Part shown: in pieces, positions 1-10,989 of the stretch | How the letters are laid out: each line of letters starts with the position of its first letter | Position numbering within the stretch: position 1 is the stretch's first letter | DNA from: Isoetes taiwanensis | Lineage: Eukaryota; Streptophyta; Lycopodiopsida; Isoetales; Isoetaceae | Direction: 5' to 3' | Assembly (NCBI GenBank): GCA_021234155.1 | Contig: JAJEKV010000012.1 | Span: forward strand, 9,018,448-9,082,447 | Length of the DNA stretch: 64,000 bases | The notes under the pieces: model-generated | What the model saw: only the letters and a program-made list of their open reading frames with translations | Database searches by the model: none | Told to the model about the DNA's origin: nothing | Made by a program: the position numbers and the translations under genes

Positions 1-50
1 GGGTTCTGATGAGGCCGACATGGCCTGGAGGTTCGAATTCTCCAATCCTG
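1..50 (+). other. tRNA-like T-arm remnant at window edge
   Basis: Around 30-48 a five-pair stem encloses a TTCGAAT loop, as in a tRNA T-arm and RNA polymerase III B box. No complete cloverleaf is visible because the window starts here. It may be the head of a tRNA-derived SINE or chance. Low certainty. Confidence 0.2.
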
Positions 51-1555
51 GTGTAAACAGCCATCTCTATATGTTGTACAGGTAGATCCAGTTGCTATGA
101 AGATGATTGACTCCGACCCAAGACTGTCTGCACCAGCAGCGCAGGATTGATTTTGGCAGAAGGATTCATTCAAGCCGTTCAAAATCTTGGATTGAGTGCA
201 GGATTAATTGGGGCAGCAGTGCAGGATCCATTGAGGCAAGTTTGGTTTAGCACAGGCAGTCTGGTTTAGCACATAGACCATGGTTTTGTGAAAATTGTAT
301 GTTTATTATGCAAATGCTATTTTCAATCGAGACCAATGGCATGGTGATTTTTTGGCAAAATGTTAATAGCCATGGATCTGGCACAATACTAGGAATATGC
401 TGCCAATCAATGGCTCCCAATCAACGTTGGATAAACAAGGTGCTGCGCACGGAGGGTTGCCCTCCATGGCCGGAGAGTGAAGTGGCTTAAGTTGTAGTTG
501 TAGACAATAGAGTGTTTGAATCGAAATTGCTATTTTAAAACATTCACATTTTGTGAAGGTGATGGTTCGCATTTGCATTACTAAGTTCTGCTTAGGTGTT
601 GAGGTGTTGTTGGAGTAGGATGCAGTTGGACATATAGGGTAGAATTACCCTATATTTCTAAAAATTATCCCAAGAAGCCTCTAGATTCTCCAAGATTCTA
701 TGTGAAAAAGTAATGCCGGTCAAGATTCTCTAAGAAAAAGTAGAGTGTGTGAAGAAAGAATAATCCACATGCATATACATCAACCTTGGGATGGCTCGGA
801 ATATTTGCATTTGCTTTAATCATGGATGGTGTCTTCATTGAACACGTTTGCCTTGAAGTGAATTAAATTGCCCATTAAGGATGAGGCCAACCATTCGAAG
901 GAAAATGCATCATAACTCTAGTCAACCACTGGCTTTTGTAACTCTTTGGCCTTGTTCAATGTATTCCCAAATTAATAGTGTAACGCGCTATTTTCAATGG
1001 TTTTTTCAAGTGTACCTGGTTTTTTCAAGCACGGCTAAAGGTTAGGTTGCTAAGCAAAGATGGCTTTTAGATGGCGCTTGTGAAGTTTGAGCTTCATAGT
1101 TTGATGCTAGTACCAAGAGGCTAGTACCACTGTTTCCTTCATTTCCCCTGTTTTGCAATATAGAATAGCAGCATACAGATCATACAAATCTGCAGGTCAT
1201 GCCTTGCTCATCTTTAACCAGTGAACCAAGCATAATAAAAAACATAGTTTATACCCAAAGGGAACTTATTTTCCTGCGAAAAAAGACAACTGCATTATTT
1301 TGCACTTTCAGCACTTATCTATCAGACTGTTTTCAAAATCCAAAATTTGATTGAACCAAATATATGGCATATTAGTCAAATGACCAACTAGGTCAAAACA
1401 AGGCATTTCTTGCACTAATAAGTGTATTATAGAGCACTATAAACATCAGGGCAGTAAAATTGGATGGATTTACAAAGGATTTGGCTGATTTCTTTACATT
1501 AGTGACATTTCTCAGCCAAAAGATACCTGCACTAGCATACTTTAACTGAGGAAAA
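51..1555. other. No gene recognised
   Basis: AT-rich sequence with only short open frames on both strands and no family I recognise. No tandem repeat, long inverted repeat or RNA gene was seen. Confidence 0.5.
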
Positions 1556-3540
1556 TTAACAGCCGATGTTCTTTGTAAATTGCTCCAGAGTCATGTCCCC
1601 ATCTTCATCTGATTCCGTATCAGATTCATTTGCAGGCAAATGTGGACTGCCACCACGGACGTGAGATTGAATTTCATCAGCTGTAGCAGAAGGCACGATA
1701 GGGTCTGGAACATGCAAGGGTGAACTGCCACCACGGATGGGAGATTGAATTTCATCAGCTGTAGCAGAAGGCATGATACGGTCTGGAGCATGCAAAGGTG
1801 AACTGTGACCATGGAGGGGAGATTGAATTTCATCGGCTGCAGCAGCAGAAGGTAAGATAGGGTCTGTACCATATGTAAAAGTGGACTTTCAGAGGTAAAG
1901 TTGTGAATTGAAGCATGAAAATTTGTAAAGCCAATAGGATTCTGGTTCGCGCATGGCCAATTAGCTGGGTTGGAAACCATAACTTCTTTATTTGGCTAGA
2001 GTTCCAAGACTCTGCTTGATTCGAGCAACCTATACCTGCCATTCACAATAGTTTTAAATTACATGCTAATGTACTAGAAGTTTTGAAATAAAACATCAAT
2101 GTGTTCTCTACTGACCTACTGTATTTTCAGTGCTTGCAGCAGCAATTGTTGTTGCGTCCGAAGTCTTCTTCATGCTAGCAGGAGCAGTTGGTTGAGAGTC
2201 CATAGGTTTTTCAGTGTTTGCAGCTTTCTTTTTCCTCTGATTAACCCTTGGCTTCTTTACCTTTCTTTGCTTCTGTCTTGTAGCAGGTGCATCAGAAATA
2301 TTTGGAGGACTGAAGCGTTTTGGTACGCCCTCTCTTCCAACTTTCATTGGAGCTTCATCAGGTGGTTCTTGCTCTATTGGAGCTTCATCGGGTGGAACTT
2401 CCTCGACCCCTATAATTTCTTCTCCTGCAATTTATCTTAGTCTGATACCACTAGTCTGCATAATGAAATTTTAGGGGAAGGCAGCTTACCTTTTTGAGTT
2501 ACTTTAGCATCCAGACCTCTCGTATTATCTTCCACACCTGCTTAATATGTCTTAGTACAAATGCAAAAAAAGTACCAAGCTAAATACTAAACACTTACTC
2601 AAACCTCGCTGCTCCAAATCAGCGTCTTCGTTTTCAGCAAATCCCTCGTTCTCTCCTTGTGACTTCTTCAACCGTTTGTGTTGTTTTTCTTTTCCTGCAT
2701 ACTTTCAATTAAATAATCCAGCTGTTGAACATATATGCATTAGGGATTTTTTGAGATCATAAAAGGGCCTTCTAAGAACTGCTGATTAAGCTATATGAAC
2801 TACCAATCAGAAAACAGAACTGGTAATCCAGTCAGCAAAACAGTTATAACTAACTCACTGGATCACATTTTTTAGCATAAGTGTTGATAGAAAAGTCCAA
2901 ATGAGCTCTTGTTTGGTGCAATAGATAGATCTCATTGAGATCTTTCCAACCTTGGGTGGATTGCATATCTTTTAGCCCCGTAGGATAGTAAAAAATGGTA
3001 AAACCCATATTTGTTGGAGTTTTGACAATCATAAGTGGTTAAAATATGTGCAAAGCACCTAAGATTGGAAAGATCTCAACGAGATCTATCTATTGCACTA
3101 AACGAGAGCTCATTTGGACTTTTCTATCAATAGTTATGCTAGAAAATGTGATCCAGTGAGTTAGTTATAACAGTTTTGCTGACTGGACCCGTCAGGCTCT
3201 GATTTCTGATTGGTAGTTCATTTATCTTCATTTGGCTTAGTTGGCATGTTTTGAAGGCCCTTTTTTAATCTCAAAAAAACCCTAATGGAAATATTAAACT
3301 AACCTTTCAAAGGGCTTGTCATGGATCGAGTTTGTGGACGTCTCTTTACTGGTAATTTCTGAGGAGATTCAACATCTTCATCGTTAATACGACTACATGT
3401 ACCTTTAGTGGCCACAGTCTCAGTATCTTCTTCATCCTCCACGTTAGGTACAAAATTTACGTAACACAGCTCCGAATACAAGTCTGTTGGCAGCTCTAGG
3501 TTGCAAACATTACATTGCAAGTTCTGCATGCACTTCTGGA
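1556..3540 (-). CDS. Uncharacterised multi-exon gene, charged low-complexity protein
   Basis: I do not recognise the family. Reading on the minus strand, four coding blocks join in one phase through good splice sites: a block ending at 3304 (donor GTTAGT), 2599-2694 (acceptor TGCAG, donor GTAAGT), 2490-2537 (donor GTAAGC), and about 2113-2424. The last exon, about 1556-1885, ends in TAA; its acceptor is uncertain, but an AG after GAAA near 1885 joins in phase with a donor at 2116. The upstream limit near 3540 is also uncertain. The protein starts Cys-rich (CNVCNLELP), then is alternately acidic and Lys/Arg-rich, with three 26-residue repeats (ADEIQSP core) and an acidic tail. The high charge and basic clusters suggest a nuclear protein, which is inference. 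Phase kept over several introns argues that this is, or recently was, a real gene. Confidence 0.5.
1645..1880 (-). repeat. 78-bp coding tandem repeat, three copies
   Basis: The core attgaatttcatc begins at 1666, 1744 and 1822, a period of exactly 78 bp or 26 codons. The length is a multiple of three and the minus-strand frame stays open, so the repeats appear to expand the C-terminal part of the protein above. The third copy carries one extra GCA codon. Confidence 0.75.
2739..3286. mobile_element. Foldback MITE, 548 bp, inside an intron
   Basis: The arms 2739-2955 and 3060-3286 are inverted copies of each other over about 220 bp, starting ATTAGGG on each outer side. It lies wholly within the inferred intron 2695-3303 of the minus-strand gene and spares both splice sites. 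No transposase is encoded. Superfamily is uncertain because no clear target duplication is visible. Confidence 0.7.
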
Positions 3541-3588
3541 AGCACCATAAGTGGAGTAGGTGCAGTAGGAGCTTGAATATAATGAATA

Positions 3589-3736
3589 TGTAGCATAATA
3601 ACAGGGGGTTATTTTTATAGTTTTATACAGTTTTTGCCATGGTTTTCCTATGATTTTGGTGATGTATTTCTTGGGGCATACTATATAGTATTTCTAGAGT
3701 GTGTCATTTTTTGTGCATTGATTTGGTTTTGCTTAA
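3589..3736 (+). mobile_element. Helitron-like 5' terminal block, copy a
   Basis: Starts TGTAGCATAATAACAGGGG after an A and shares about 140 bp with blocks at 12,655, 25,424 and 59,242 (minus). Homology with the 12,655 copy resumes after the MITE at 4233 (AATCTAACGG), so the MITE inserted into this element. The 3' end was not found. Confidence 0.5.
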
Positions 3737-4232
3737 ACATTAGAGGAAAAATGAGATCACATTTTGTCCCATTAAGGGATGCTTAAAATGCCATGGCAGC
3801 CTGTAATTAATGCAGCTGCAACTAACTTCTGTAGTATCATTTTTTCATTATAACTTTTGATCCAAAACTCAGATTCAAAAACTTTTTGTAGCAATGGGTT
3901 CGTCTTCACAAGAACTATCTAGTGACAACCCATTCATACATCTTTTACGATATAAATATATAAGAAATAAGCAAAAAATCATATTTTTTAAAGGTTAATG
4001 CATATGACCATATTGAAATACATCATAACCATATATCATTGGAAAGATCTTTTCATTCCGCATCTAATGCAACAAACGCCACAAGATTTTGACAAGTGGA
4101 TCAAAAGTTATGGGGGAAAAATAACATCAATGAAGTTGTTGGTGCTGCATTAATTGCAGTTAATAGAGGGTAGCCATTCCATTGGAGGATTCTTATGGGG
4201 ATAAAATGAGATCTCAAATTTCCTCTAATGTA
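3737..4232. mobile_element. MITE, 496 bp, terminal inverted repeats ~95 bp
   Basis: The left arm from 3737 and the right arm ending 4232 are inverted copies that start ACATTAGAGGAAA. The related element at 12,655 has the surrounding sequence without this insert, which acts as an empty site. Non-coding. Confidence 0.7.
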
Positions 4233-4249
4233 ATCTAACGGCTGTTGAA

Positions 4250-4314
4250 GGTCAAAATGGGGATTTTTAGGTTTTCTTGTGAAGGCCGAAATGGGGATTT
4301 TTAGGTTTTCGTGT
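4250..4314. repeat. 34-bp tandem duplication
   Basis: The stretch atggggatttttaggttttc occurs at 4257 and 4291, giving two near-identical 34-bp units. Confidence 0.7.
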
Positions 4315-4343
4315 GTGGGGTTTAGTAGGTGCAGTAGGAGCTT

Positions 4344-6479
4344 CCCATATACTATAAGAAGAGTTACAAGGAAACTATAGCTTTCTATATTATAATTATT
4401 GAAACAAGAGAATCGAAAAGGAGCTTTTCATACTACATTTCTACACACAAGGAAAAAGACTTTCCCCACTTCCTCATAGAGAAAATTAGCAAAAAGGCGC
4501 AACAGGAGGCTTGGGCACTTTTAGGCTTGAATTCATTTTTGCATTTGAATAGGTTCGATGAGTGAATTTGAACTAGCATTCGTATATTAAAGGTGGATCA
4601 AAACAATGAAAATCAATACAGTAGCCGTTAAATAGAATATGCATTTTTAGTTAAACGAATGAAATGTTGATTTTATGAACGTGTTAGTAAAGTTGATTAT
4701 AATAAGGCAAAATATAATCCAATTATAGTATGTGAATAGAATATTCATTTATATTTGTTCTGGTTTTCTATGAAAAGTTATAGTAGTTAGTTTGTTTCTG
4801 CTTCGAATTTGTATTCATTTTATATTGTTGCGGCATTATTATTAGAGCAATTGGGTGAATTTCGAATGTTGACTCAGACCAATTTAGTGGGAGGCGAACC
4901 TCCATTGTTGTTCTTAGGTCATGTATAATACAAAGGAGATGCGAAGACAAACAATAAGCGAAATAATAAGTAAAATGCATGGTTCATACTACTCTCGAGA
5001 TCACTATTATATCTGACCTACAAAATGTATGCGAGTGGATATCCTACCTAAAGTAGAGAATCACATTTCAGATGATATCAAAGATGTAAGTTGTGAACTA
5101 AAACCATGTCAAAGCATGGAATGATGCAATAGAATAATATTGAAATGTAACTAGCACATGGTAGATGAAAAAGTGAGTACATTGTTGGTACTTAGAGGAA
5201 CTGGATTGCACGAAGAAATTATGCTTTATAGCTCGTAACATGCCAATTCCTTGTAGAATAAAAAACCTACCTATACATTATAGGCCCTAGGATGTGGCGT
5301 AGTGTTGTCTCTAATTTTTTTCTAGCCTTAGAATACGAAGTCCAATGAATATTTGTCAAATTGACAATAGCCAATTTGGCGGAAGTCCAATAAATCTCAT
5401 GGGATTCTATAATTTAGAAGGCGAATCTTAAGCAAAGGCTAGCGTTCACACCAAATACTTGAAAATTCCAGTCATTGTACGTGGACACATGCATTTGAAA
5501 ATGCTAAGCACTAATGAGTATCTATTGAGAATCTCACTACTTTAGTAAACAATAGCTGCTCTTCTTTCCTAAGAACATGCATCACGAGCATGCCTACAAG
5601 TCGTATATGATGAGCTCATGCACGGGCTTCATGAATTGGAACATTGAAATTCGCTTTGCCTGTCATGCAAATGTCCAGTGATTTGCACAAGGCACCAATG
5701 CTAGTAGGAATAATTGATATTCTTACAAGCCTAGGGGCGGTGCTCACCACAAGTTGAAAAAACTTAGTGAGAGGCATGTTCGATTATGAGTCATGTCTAG
5801 GGCGGATTGGTGTTGCTTCTGACCTTATATCAGAAGTGACATAGCAAATTACGTTAGAAATGGGCATTTAGCTCAAACATTAATGCGCTTTAACATCTAG
5901 TAGGAATTCTTCAAGCATGCACTTGATGTAGGTAGGTTAAGTACATATATAAGGGATAACATCATTCGACCTGAAATGACATCCCAAAGCCATTTAATCC
6001 CATATGTTAGACTCTTCAATCTTGGTTAAATGTTTTTGCTTTTTTTTCATAATAAAGAAGATGAAAGCTTTTGAACTCAATTCAATCCGGTAGAGGTGCG
6101 CTATATAACATGGTTACTATGCACAAGTTATCCCTACCACATAATAAAAATCTACAAATGTAAACCATGTAAAAATAGTCAAGTTATGTTTGGTGGTGAT
6201 AGAAATCATTAGGCATTCTACATATTCAAAACTATGTAACATTAGTCAAGTTCTGTTTGATGATGATAGAAATCATTAGGTATTCTTCCTAGAAGCAGCT
6301 ATATACCATATGAATACACATTGAATATGAAAAAGTGTTGCATCGGATTTGTATTTTATCTTCAGGGCATGTAAACATGTTATAGAAACTACCTTTTTCA
6401 CTTTGTGGTAATCATTCTTATTGTCTTGGCACTGATATTTATTTTGAAACTATGCTAATTCAACAAAACTCTGAAACAT
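4344..6479. other. No gene recognised; one ~75-bp tandem duplication
   Basis: AT-rich sequence with no coding segment I can support on either strand. A short imperfect tandem duplication (gatagaaatcattagg core) lies at about 6170-6290. Confidence 0.5.
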
Positions 6480-7735
6480 TGTGGTGATGTAGTGGTGGTG
6501 TTGATGGAGCTGTTTTATTACAAACATAATTGCAATCGCTGGGATTCACCATCTTAAACACTCCCTGGCTTGATAAAATGTAAACGTTTTTTCTGTTGTC
6601 CTCGCCCCATGCAAACACATAACCAATGCTAAGACTGCCACTTACAAATTCACAAGGCAGAGGTGATTTAGAGGAGCAAGTGAAATTGATTCACTAATAT
6701 GTGTAATCTCCACTGCCTTGAAGGTGCTCAATTGCTGTCCACATGGCACTACCATAAAGATCTGCATATAACTATCTGCAACAAACAAATTTCCATGAGC
6801 AATTATGAAATGCGCTTTTCATGTTGGCGAAAAAAGAATTCAAACGTTGGCAATGAAAAAAGATATATAAGTCCCAGAAAACTACAACAAAGGAGCTAAG
6901 AAAGTTAGCTTGATGTATTAGAATCTCCTAAAGTCTTCAGACATCAGCATGGAGAGAAGAACTTAGTAGCAAGGAGATGCGAGAAAGAAGGAAATATTTG
7001 TTATTGCCAAATAAAGACCTACTCGCATATAAGGCCATGTTATACAGCAGTCTTAAGTCTGCAAGGAGGTTGAGACCTATCTGACCTGATCACTACTTGG
7101 CTTAGTAGAAGACATTGAATTTAAAGAGGAAGGTCATAAGTTTAAACGTCTTCTTTGATAATCATTTTAGTCCTTGCTAGAGATACATTTTTAAAAAGAG
7201 CAAGAGGTTACCACGTTGAAGTAACCAAATTACGGGCAAATTCACATCTAAACAATATATCTTCAAACTTTTAAACCACTGATACGGTTGGTAGATTGTC
7301 CTACCTGCCATATAGGCATCCATCTTGCGACGAACTTGAAAGATAACCACCAATTGTAGCAGCAGATCCACTGTTTTTATTCACTGAGTCGTGCTGCAAT
7401 AGGGAAAGAGGGACTTATAGTACTCGCACTTGTATTTCCTCCTGGCAAAGAAAGAGGTGTGTAGGTCACAAGGCCATCATAAACTCGCCATCCATACTTC
7501 CCAACATCTGCCAAAAACTGAAATAAGGTAAATAGTGTCATCCCATATCATGAACTTACAAACAATATGCACTTTGTTAAATGATAAGCTGGTTATAATC
7601 AGAGCAATAAAAGTATTCATTTTTTAGGCTGTCAAAACTGCAGCACCAGGAGTCTGAAACCCTAATGCCCATATTTCAGGCCTTGAGCTGGATTGTCATC
7701 CGGTATTCCATATATTCCCCATAAAGTTGAGTCAC
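6480..7735 (-). pseudogene. HIPL (hedgehog-interacting-like, sorbosone dehydrogenase fold) 3' fragment
   Basis: Minus-strand segments in gene order match the C-terminal half of plant HIPL proteins, secreted or GPI-linked proteins with a glucose/sorbosone dehydrogenase beta-propeller. Seen: LWGIYGIPDDNP then EIWALGF (7640-7735), DVGKYGWRVYDG and PGGNTSAS (7400-7530), GSAATIGGYL and DGCLYG (7310-7377), then after an intron YADLYGSAMWTAIE (near 6770) and FAWGEDNRKNVYILSS with a Cys-rich end (6500-6700). Donor GTAGGA after the GR codon and acceptor TGCAG before the DLYG block are kept, so the copy came from DNA, not mRNA. Frameshifts and stops (after TYTY, around 7690) disable it. The N-terminal half is missing. 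Family identity is confident; function is lost. Confidence 0.75.
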
Positions 7736-7805
7736 CTACACAATTTATGTCTGTTATTCTGCATCAAAAATATGCTTGTTGAATTACAGAGAAATGCATA
7801 CTTAC

Positions 7806-8000
7806 TGGTCCGACCCGCCATAGTTTCCTTGCCCATAACGATCCATTTTGCTGGGTTTTCTTCTGCAGATCAACACACAGACTCCTTAAGCAGGAAATAA
7901 AGATCCAGCAAGCCATTCCAGATACTAAATCCCACACTCTTATGCCGCTCCCGCTTTTTCGACTCATTTCTCTCATGCCGATGGCCTCCATGCATCCAAA
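7806..8000 (-). pseudogene. Captured first exon of another gene
   Basis: On the minus strand an ATG at 7846 opens a Gly/Tyr-rich start (MDRYGQGNYGGSD) that ends at 7806 in a perfect donor (GTAAGTAT). Purine-rich leader precedes it. The start resembles Gly-rich RNA-binding proteins, but 14 residues cannot fix the family. Only about 70 bp separates its donor from the first HIPL acceptor at 7735; splicing them would give an immediate stop, so the pair looks like adjacent captured fragments rather than a working fusion. Confidence 0.45.
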
Positions 8001-8151
8001 CTTCCGGTTAGCCGGTATGCACAGCAGCCGCCTGGCAACAGGGATGACCTAACATTTACAGCTTACAGCAGGTTTTTAGCAGTTTTTAGCATATTCTAGG
8101 TATATGCTAGCATATACCATGAATATGCCAAAAACCCACATAAACAAGGGA

Positions 8152-8169
8152 TTGCCCCCCTAGGGGCAA
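8152..8169. other. GC-rich hairpin TTGCCCC/GGGGCAA
   Basis: A perfect seven-pair stem with a four-base loop in AT-rich surroundings. It resembles the hairpins at Helitron 3' ends, but no CTRR-type end follows at the right distance on either strand. Confidence 0.3.
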
Positions 8170-8709
8170 CCCAAAAACCCCCTTGCATCTTACTTTGGTT
8201 TCAATCTTCCTTAAAACCAATGTCGTAACATATTGTTTCCAACTCTGAAATAAGAATTATAGCTCCCAATATAAGACCTGCAATGTAACATATAAGACAA
8301 TATTAGCTATGTTCCAATCTAAGCTCAGAGATTTTATGGAACACTATTTAACATGAAGTAGCGAGGTATTTTTAAGTGTTGCTCGGCCCAAAAAATCTAC
8401 ATGCTCTCAACTTATGCCAGCAATATGGTTTTTTCTATAATAACCCGCCACGTCAACAAAGACGTCCATCTGTTTATCCACGTTGGATGTCTACGTGGCA
8501 TATGAAGGATTATAAATCTGTACAAACCCTAGAACAAATTGCAGCAGAAATAGGGGCTGCTCGTTACGAGCGCTTCCATTATAATCGAAGAAGTAACCAC
8601 TAGGTTCCGATCCGGTGCCGTGCCTTTTGTTCGAAGCCCAAATGTCGTTGTCTAGGTCAGTGTGGCTCTTCTATTGAAATTATGGTATAAAGCAAATTGT
8701 TTCTTAAGC

Positions 8710-10461
8710 ATGATGACTGAATTTGGTGAAATGAAGGAGAATAATTTAGATTTAAATTTTGAGGAACGAGATCAGTTTGATGAGAAACTTGATGAGGACT
8801 TAGATCTTTCTCAGAAAGTTATGGATTCTATTGCTAAGATATCTGCACTTGTTGGTCACGTGGAAAATGGTCATGTTTTTCCAGAAAAAGCTGGCTTTGA
8901 TAAAGTCTCGGAAGAGGAATGTGGAATACTAGTAGATGTTGAAATGTCGAAGTTTTCTCCATCCGATTCTGAGACCGAGGAAGGGGAGATTTCTGCAGAT
9001 GAAGTTGGGGAGATTTCTGTAGCTGAAGATTGTGATGATTTAATTCCAGAGACAAATGTGATTTATGAAGGTCTTCCTGGCATACACATGCATAATGGTA
9101 TGATAAAAACTGCAGAGGTTCATAATAATGGAAACATGGTAAAGAACGAGAGAAAGGTAAATAAGAAAAGGAAGTCGAGGCAAGGTAAGAAGGCTAGGAA
9201 GAAAACAAAGACCGAGAAGGCAGCATTTACTAAAAGACATGGTCAAGTTAAAGAATTTTCAAACTTCAAGACAACGAAGAGTAACAGTATTGAGAAGCAG
9301 AGCAAACAGGGTAAAAATGAGGATGCAGTTAGCAGGAAGCCAAAAGATGACGCCGGGATAAGCTGTCAACCGGAGGCTCAAAAACGTGCGCTAGATGAAG
9401 GACCCGAGGAAGGTGAAGTACTTCCAGAAAAGATATCAACAGTTGTTAAAGGTGCTCTATCACTTCTTGTTGAGCAGCAGGTTGGCCTTTGGTCAACTGA
9501 TTGTGGAGATGACAAGGATGCAGATCTGCAGGACAATAAAAAGACTAAACGCATAATAAGTGCTCAGCGAAAAGAGAAAAAGAAAGTTATTAAGAAGATA
9601 AAAAGAGCTGAGAAGAGGAGGCAACAGGGAATAGTGAGGCCAAAGTTGGGAAAACTCCGTGATCAACCTCCTGTTGTTTGTAAATATTATCTGAAAGGTC
9701 GATGCACAAAAGGCGACGATTGTACATTTTCACATGCTGCTACTCCAGAAACAAAATCTGAAATATGCAAGTTCTTCTTGACCAATTGCTGTTTGAAGGG
9801 GGATGATTGTCCTTACTCACATGACCTTTCACTGTTTCCCTGCAAGTATTTCAACACTAAGGGCTTTTGCAATGAAGGTGACTTATGTAGGTTTTCCCAC
9901 AAGCCAATCACAGAGGAGGAATATGACAAGTTGATGCAAAGATTAGATCCAGAAAGAAGGGGACAAGATCAGCAGGGCACTGAAGTGCAACGAAAAGACA
10001 ATCCATCTCCTGTAGCATCTATAATCGGCAAGGATCAATCAAGCATTGCAGGAACAGGATTTGGGATCCCAAACCATAACACAATCCTGAGTCCAAGAGT
10101 TGGCTTTCAGACAATGGCTAATATCTCCCCTCGGAATTTAGATGAGAAGAAAGATACTGTTAACTTGATTAGTGGAAAAGGGTCTCTAATGTCTGCAGCT
10201 CTAGAAGATCAGAAGATGGACGACAAAGAACAAGCAAGTTCTGTTATTTCTGATGAAGGAGGGCAGAATCATCAAGTAAAGGAGAAACACAATCTTCTCT
10301 TACTTGCAGCAAAAAGGGCAGCATCCTTGGCAGCATGCTCACCTTCATCAGGAGAACCAAAGTTGCAATCTAACCATGACACTCCTAAGAAATACGGACA
10401 AGCAAGCGTCATGGAGCTTTTGCAGGCTTCTCTGGGAATCGACAATTCAGGGGCCATTTGA
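8710..10461 (+). CDS. CCCH zinc-finger protein (three fingers), likely RNA-binding
   Basis: An intact 583-codon frame. Three CCCH fingers lie in a block near residues 320-400: CKYYLKGRCTKGDDCTFSH (C-x7-C-x5-C-x3-H), CKFFLTNCCLKGDDCPYSH (same spacing) and CKYFNTKGFCNEGDLCRFSH (C-x8-C-x5-C-x3-H). The arrangement matches the plant C3H65/EMB1789-like group and animal ZC3H4/6/8; that is from memory. Such fingers usually bind RNA in the nucleus. The N-terminal third is very acidic, followed by a Lys/Arg-rich segment (KKRKSRQGKKARKKTK) likely to be a nuclear localisation signal; the C-terminal third is low-complexity with a short Ala-rich helix. I prefer the ATG at 8710, closely followed by another at 8713; the open frame runs upstream to 8662 without an earlier ATG, so an upstream exon is possible. 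No frameshift or stop interrupts it, unlike nearly everything around it. Confidence 0.85.
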   Translation: MMTEFGEMKENNLDLNFEERDQFDEKLDEDLDLSQKVMDSIAKISALVGHVENGHVFPEKAGFDKVSEEECGILVDVEMSKFSPSDSETEEGEISADEVGEISVAEDCDDLIPETNVIYEGLPGIHMHNGMIKTAEVHNNGNMVKNERKVNKKRKSRQGKKARKKTKTEKAAFTKRHGQVKEFSNFKTTKSNSIEKQSKQGKNEDAVSRKPKDDAGISCQPEAQKRALDEGPEEGEVLPEKISTVVKGALSLLVEQQVGLWSTDCGDDKDADLQDNKKTKRIISAQRKEKKKVIKKIKRAEKRRQQGIVRPKLGKLRDQPPVVCKYYLKGRCTKGDDCTFSHAATPETKSEICKFFLTNCCLKGDDCPYSHDLSLFPCKYFNTKGFCNEGDLCRFSHKPITEEEYDKLMQRLDPERRGQDQQGTEVQRKDNPSPVASIIGKDQSSIAGTGFGIPNHNTILSPRVGFQTMANISPRNLDEKKDTVNLISGKGSLMSAALEDQKMDDKEQASSVISDEGGQNHQVKEKHNLLLLAAKRAASLAACSPSSGEPKLQSNHDTPKKYGQASVMELLQASLGIDNSGAI

Positions 10462-10596
10462 TTTGGTATTATTTGAGGGGAAGGGAGCATAACGTTTTTT
10501 TGGTACATCTTAATTTTATTGATCCATTGTTAGCAACATCTGGTACAAGTTCTACTTTGTTTTGTGAAACGGAAGTAGTTTGAAGACTTGTATATC

Positions 10597-10602
10597 AATA
10601 AA
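10597..10602 (+). promoter_or_regulatory. Polyadenylation signal AATAAA
   Basis: A canonical AATAAA lies 136 bp after the stop of the CCCH gene in a U-rich context, a normal 3' UTR length for plants. Confidence 0.6.
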
Positions 10603-10989
10603 ACTAGAAGAATATGCTTTTTAGTATGAGTGTGTATTTATCTGTCTCTTTCAAGTAGGCCCATTATATTCCCATCTGTTATCTGCCCACCAGATTATCA
10701 TCGATCTCTTGTGACACTATCAAGTTTTTCTTTGGATCAGCTGGGGGTTTTTTTGGAGCATATGTTTATCTTGTACACTTTAGTAGACAGTTGCTCTCGT
10801 GAAGAAGGTACGCTTAAGAACACCATTAATTGCATGTCTTCTGGCTTGTTAGACATTATGAGATTTGAGGTCATAGACAGCGATGAATGTTGGCAGGTAC
10901 ATGCTTGAGGAGTTGATTAAATATCGGCATCTTAAGGAATATAGGACAAAGGGGAAGATCTGACAGCTGCTCCTCACAAGACAAGATCA

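Larger units (their letters stand above)
3555..4343. repeat. 20-bp direct repeats flanking a 750-bp segment
   Basis: The same 20 bases (starting agtaggtgcag) occur at 3555-3574 and 4324-4343. Between them lie a Helitron-like 5' block and a MITE. The repeat could be a long target duplication or a by-product of break repair; I cannot tell which. Confidence 0.5.

Noticed and set aside
8376-8603. 75-codon plus-strand frame upstream of the CCCH gene
   Set aside because: No recognisable motif; probably leader or chance.
8662-8709. Start of the CCCH protein at 8662
   Set aside because: It would need a GTG start just after AG-type splice signals; the ATG at 8710 is the first normal start in the frame.
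10630-10908. 92-codon plus-strand frame after the CCCH gene
   Set aside because: No motif, partly in the 3' flank; likely chance.
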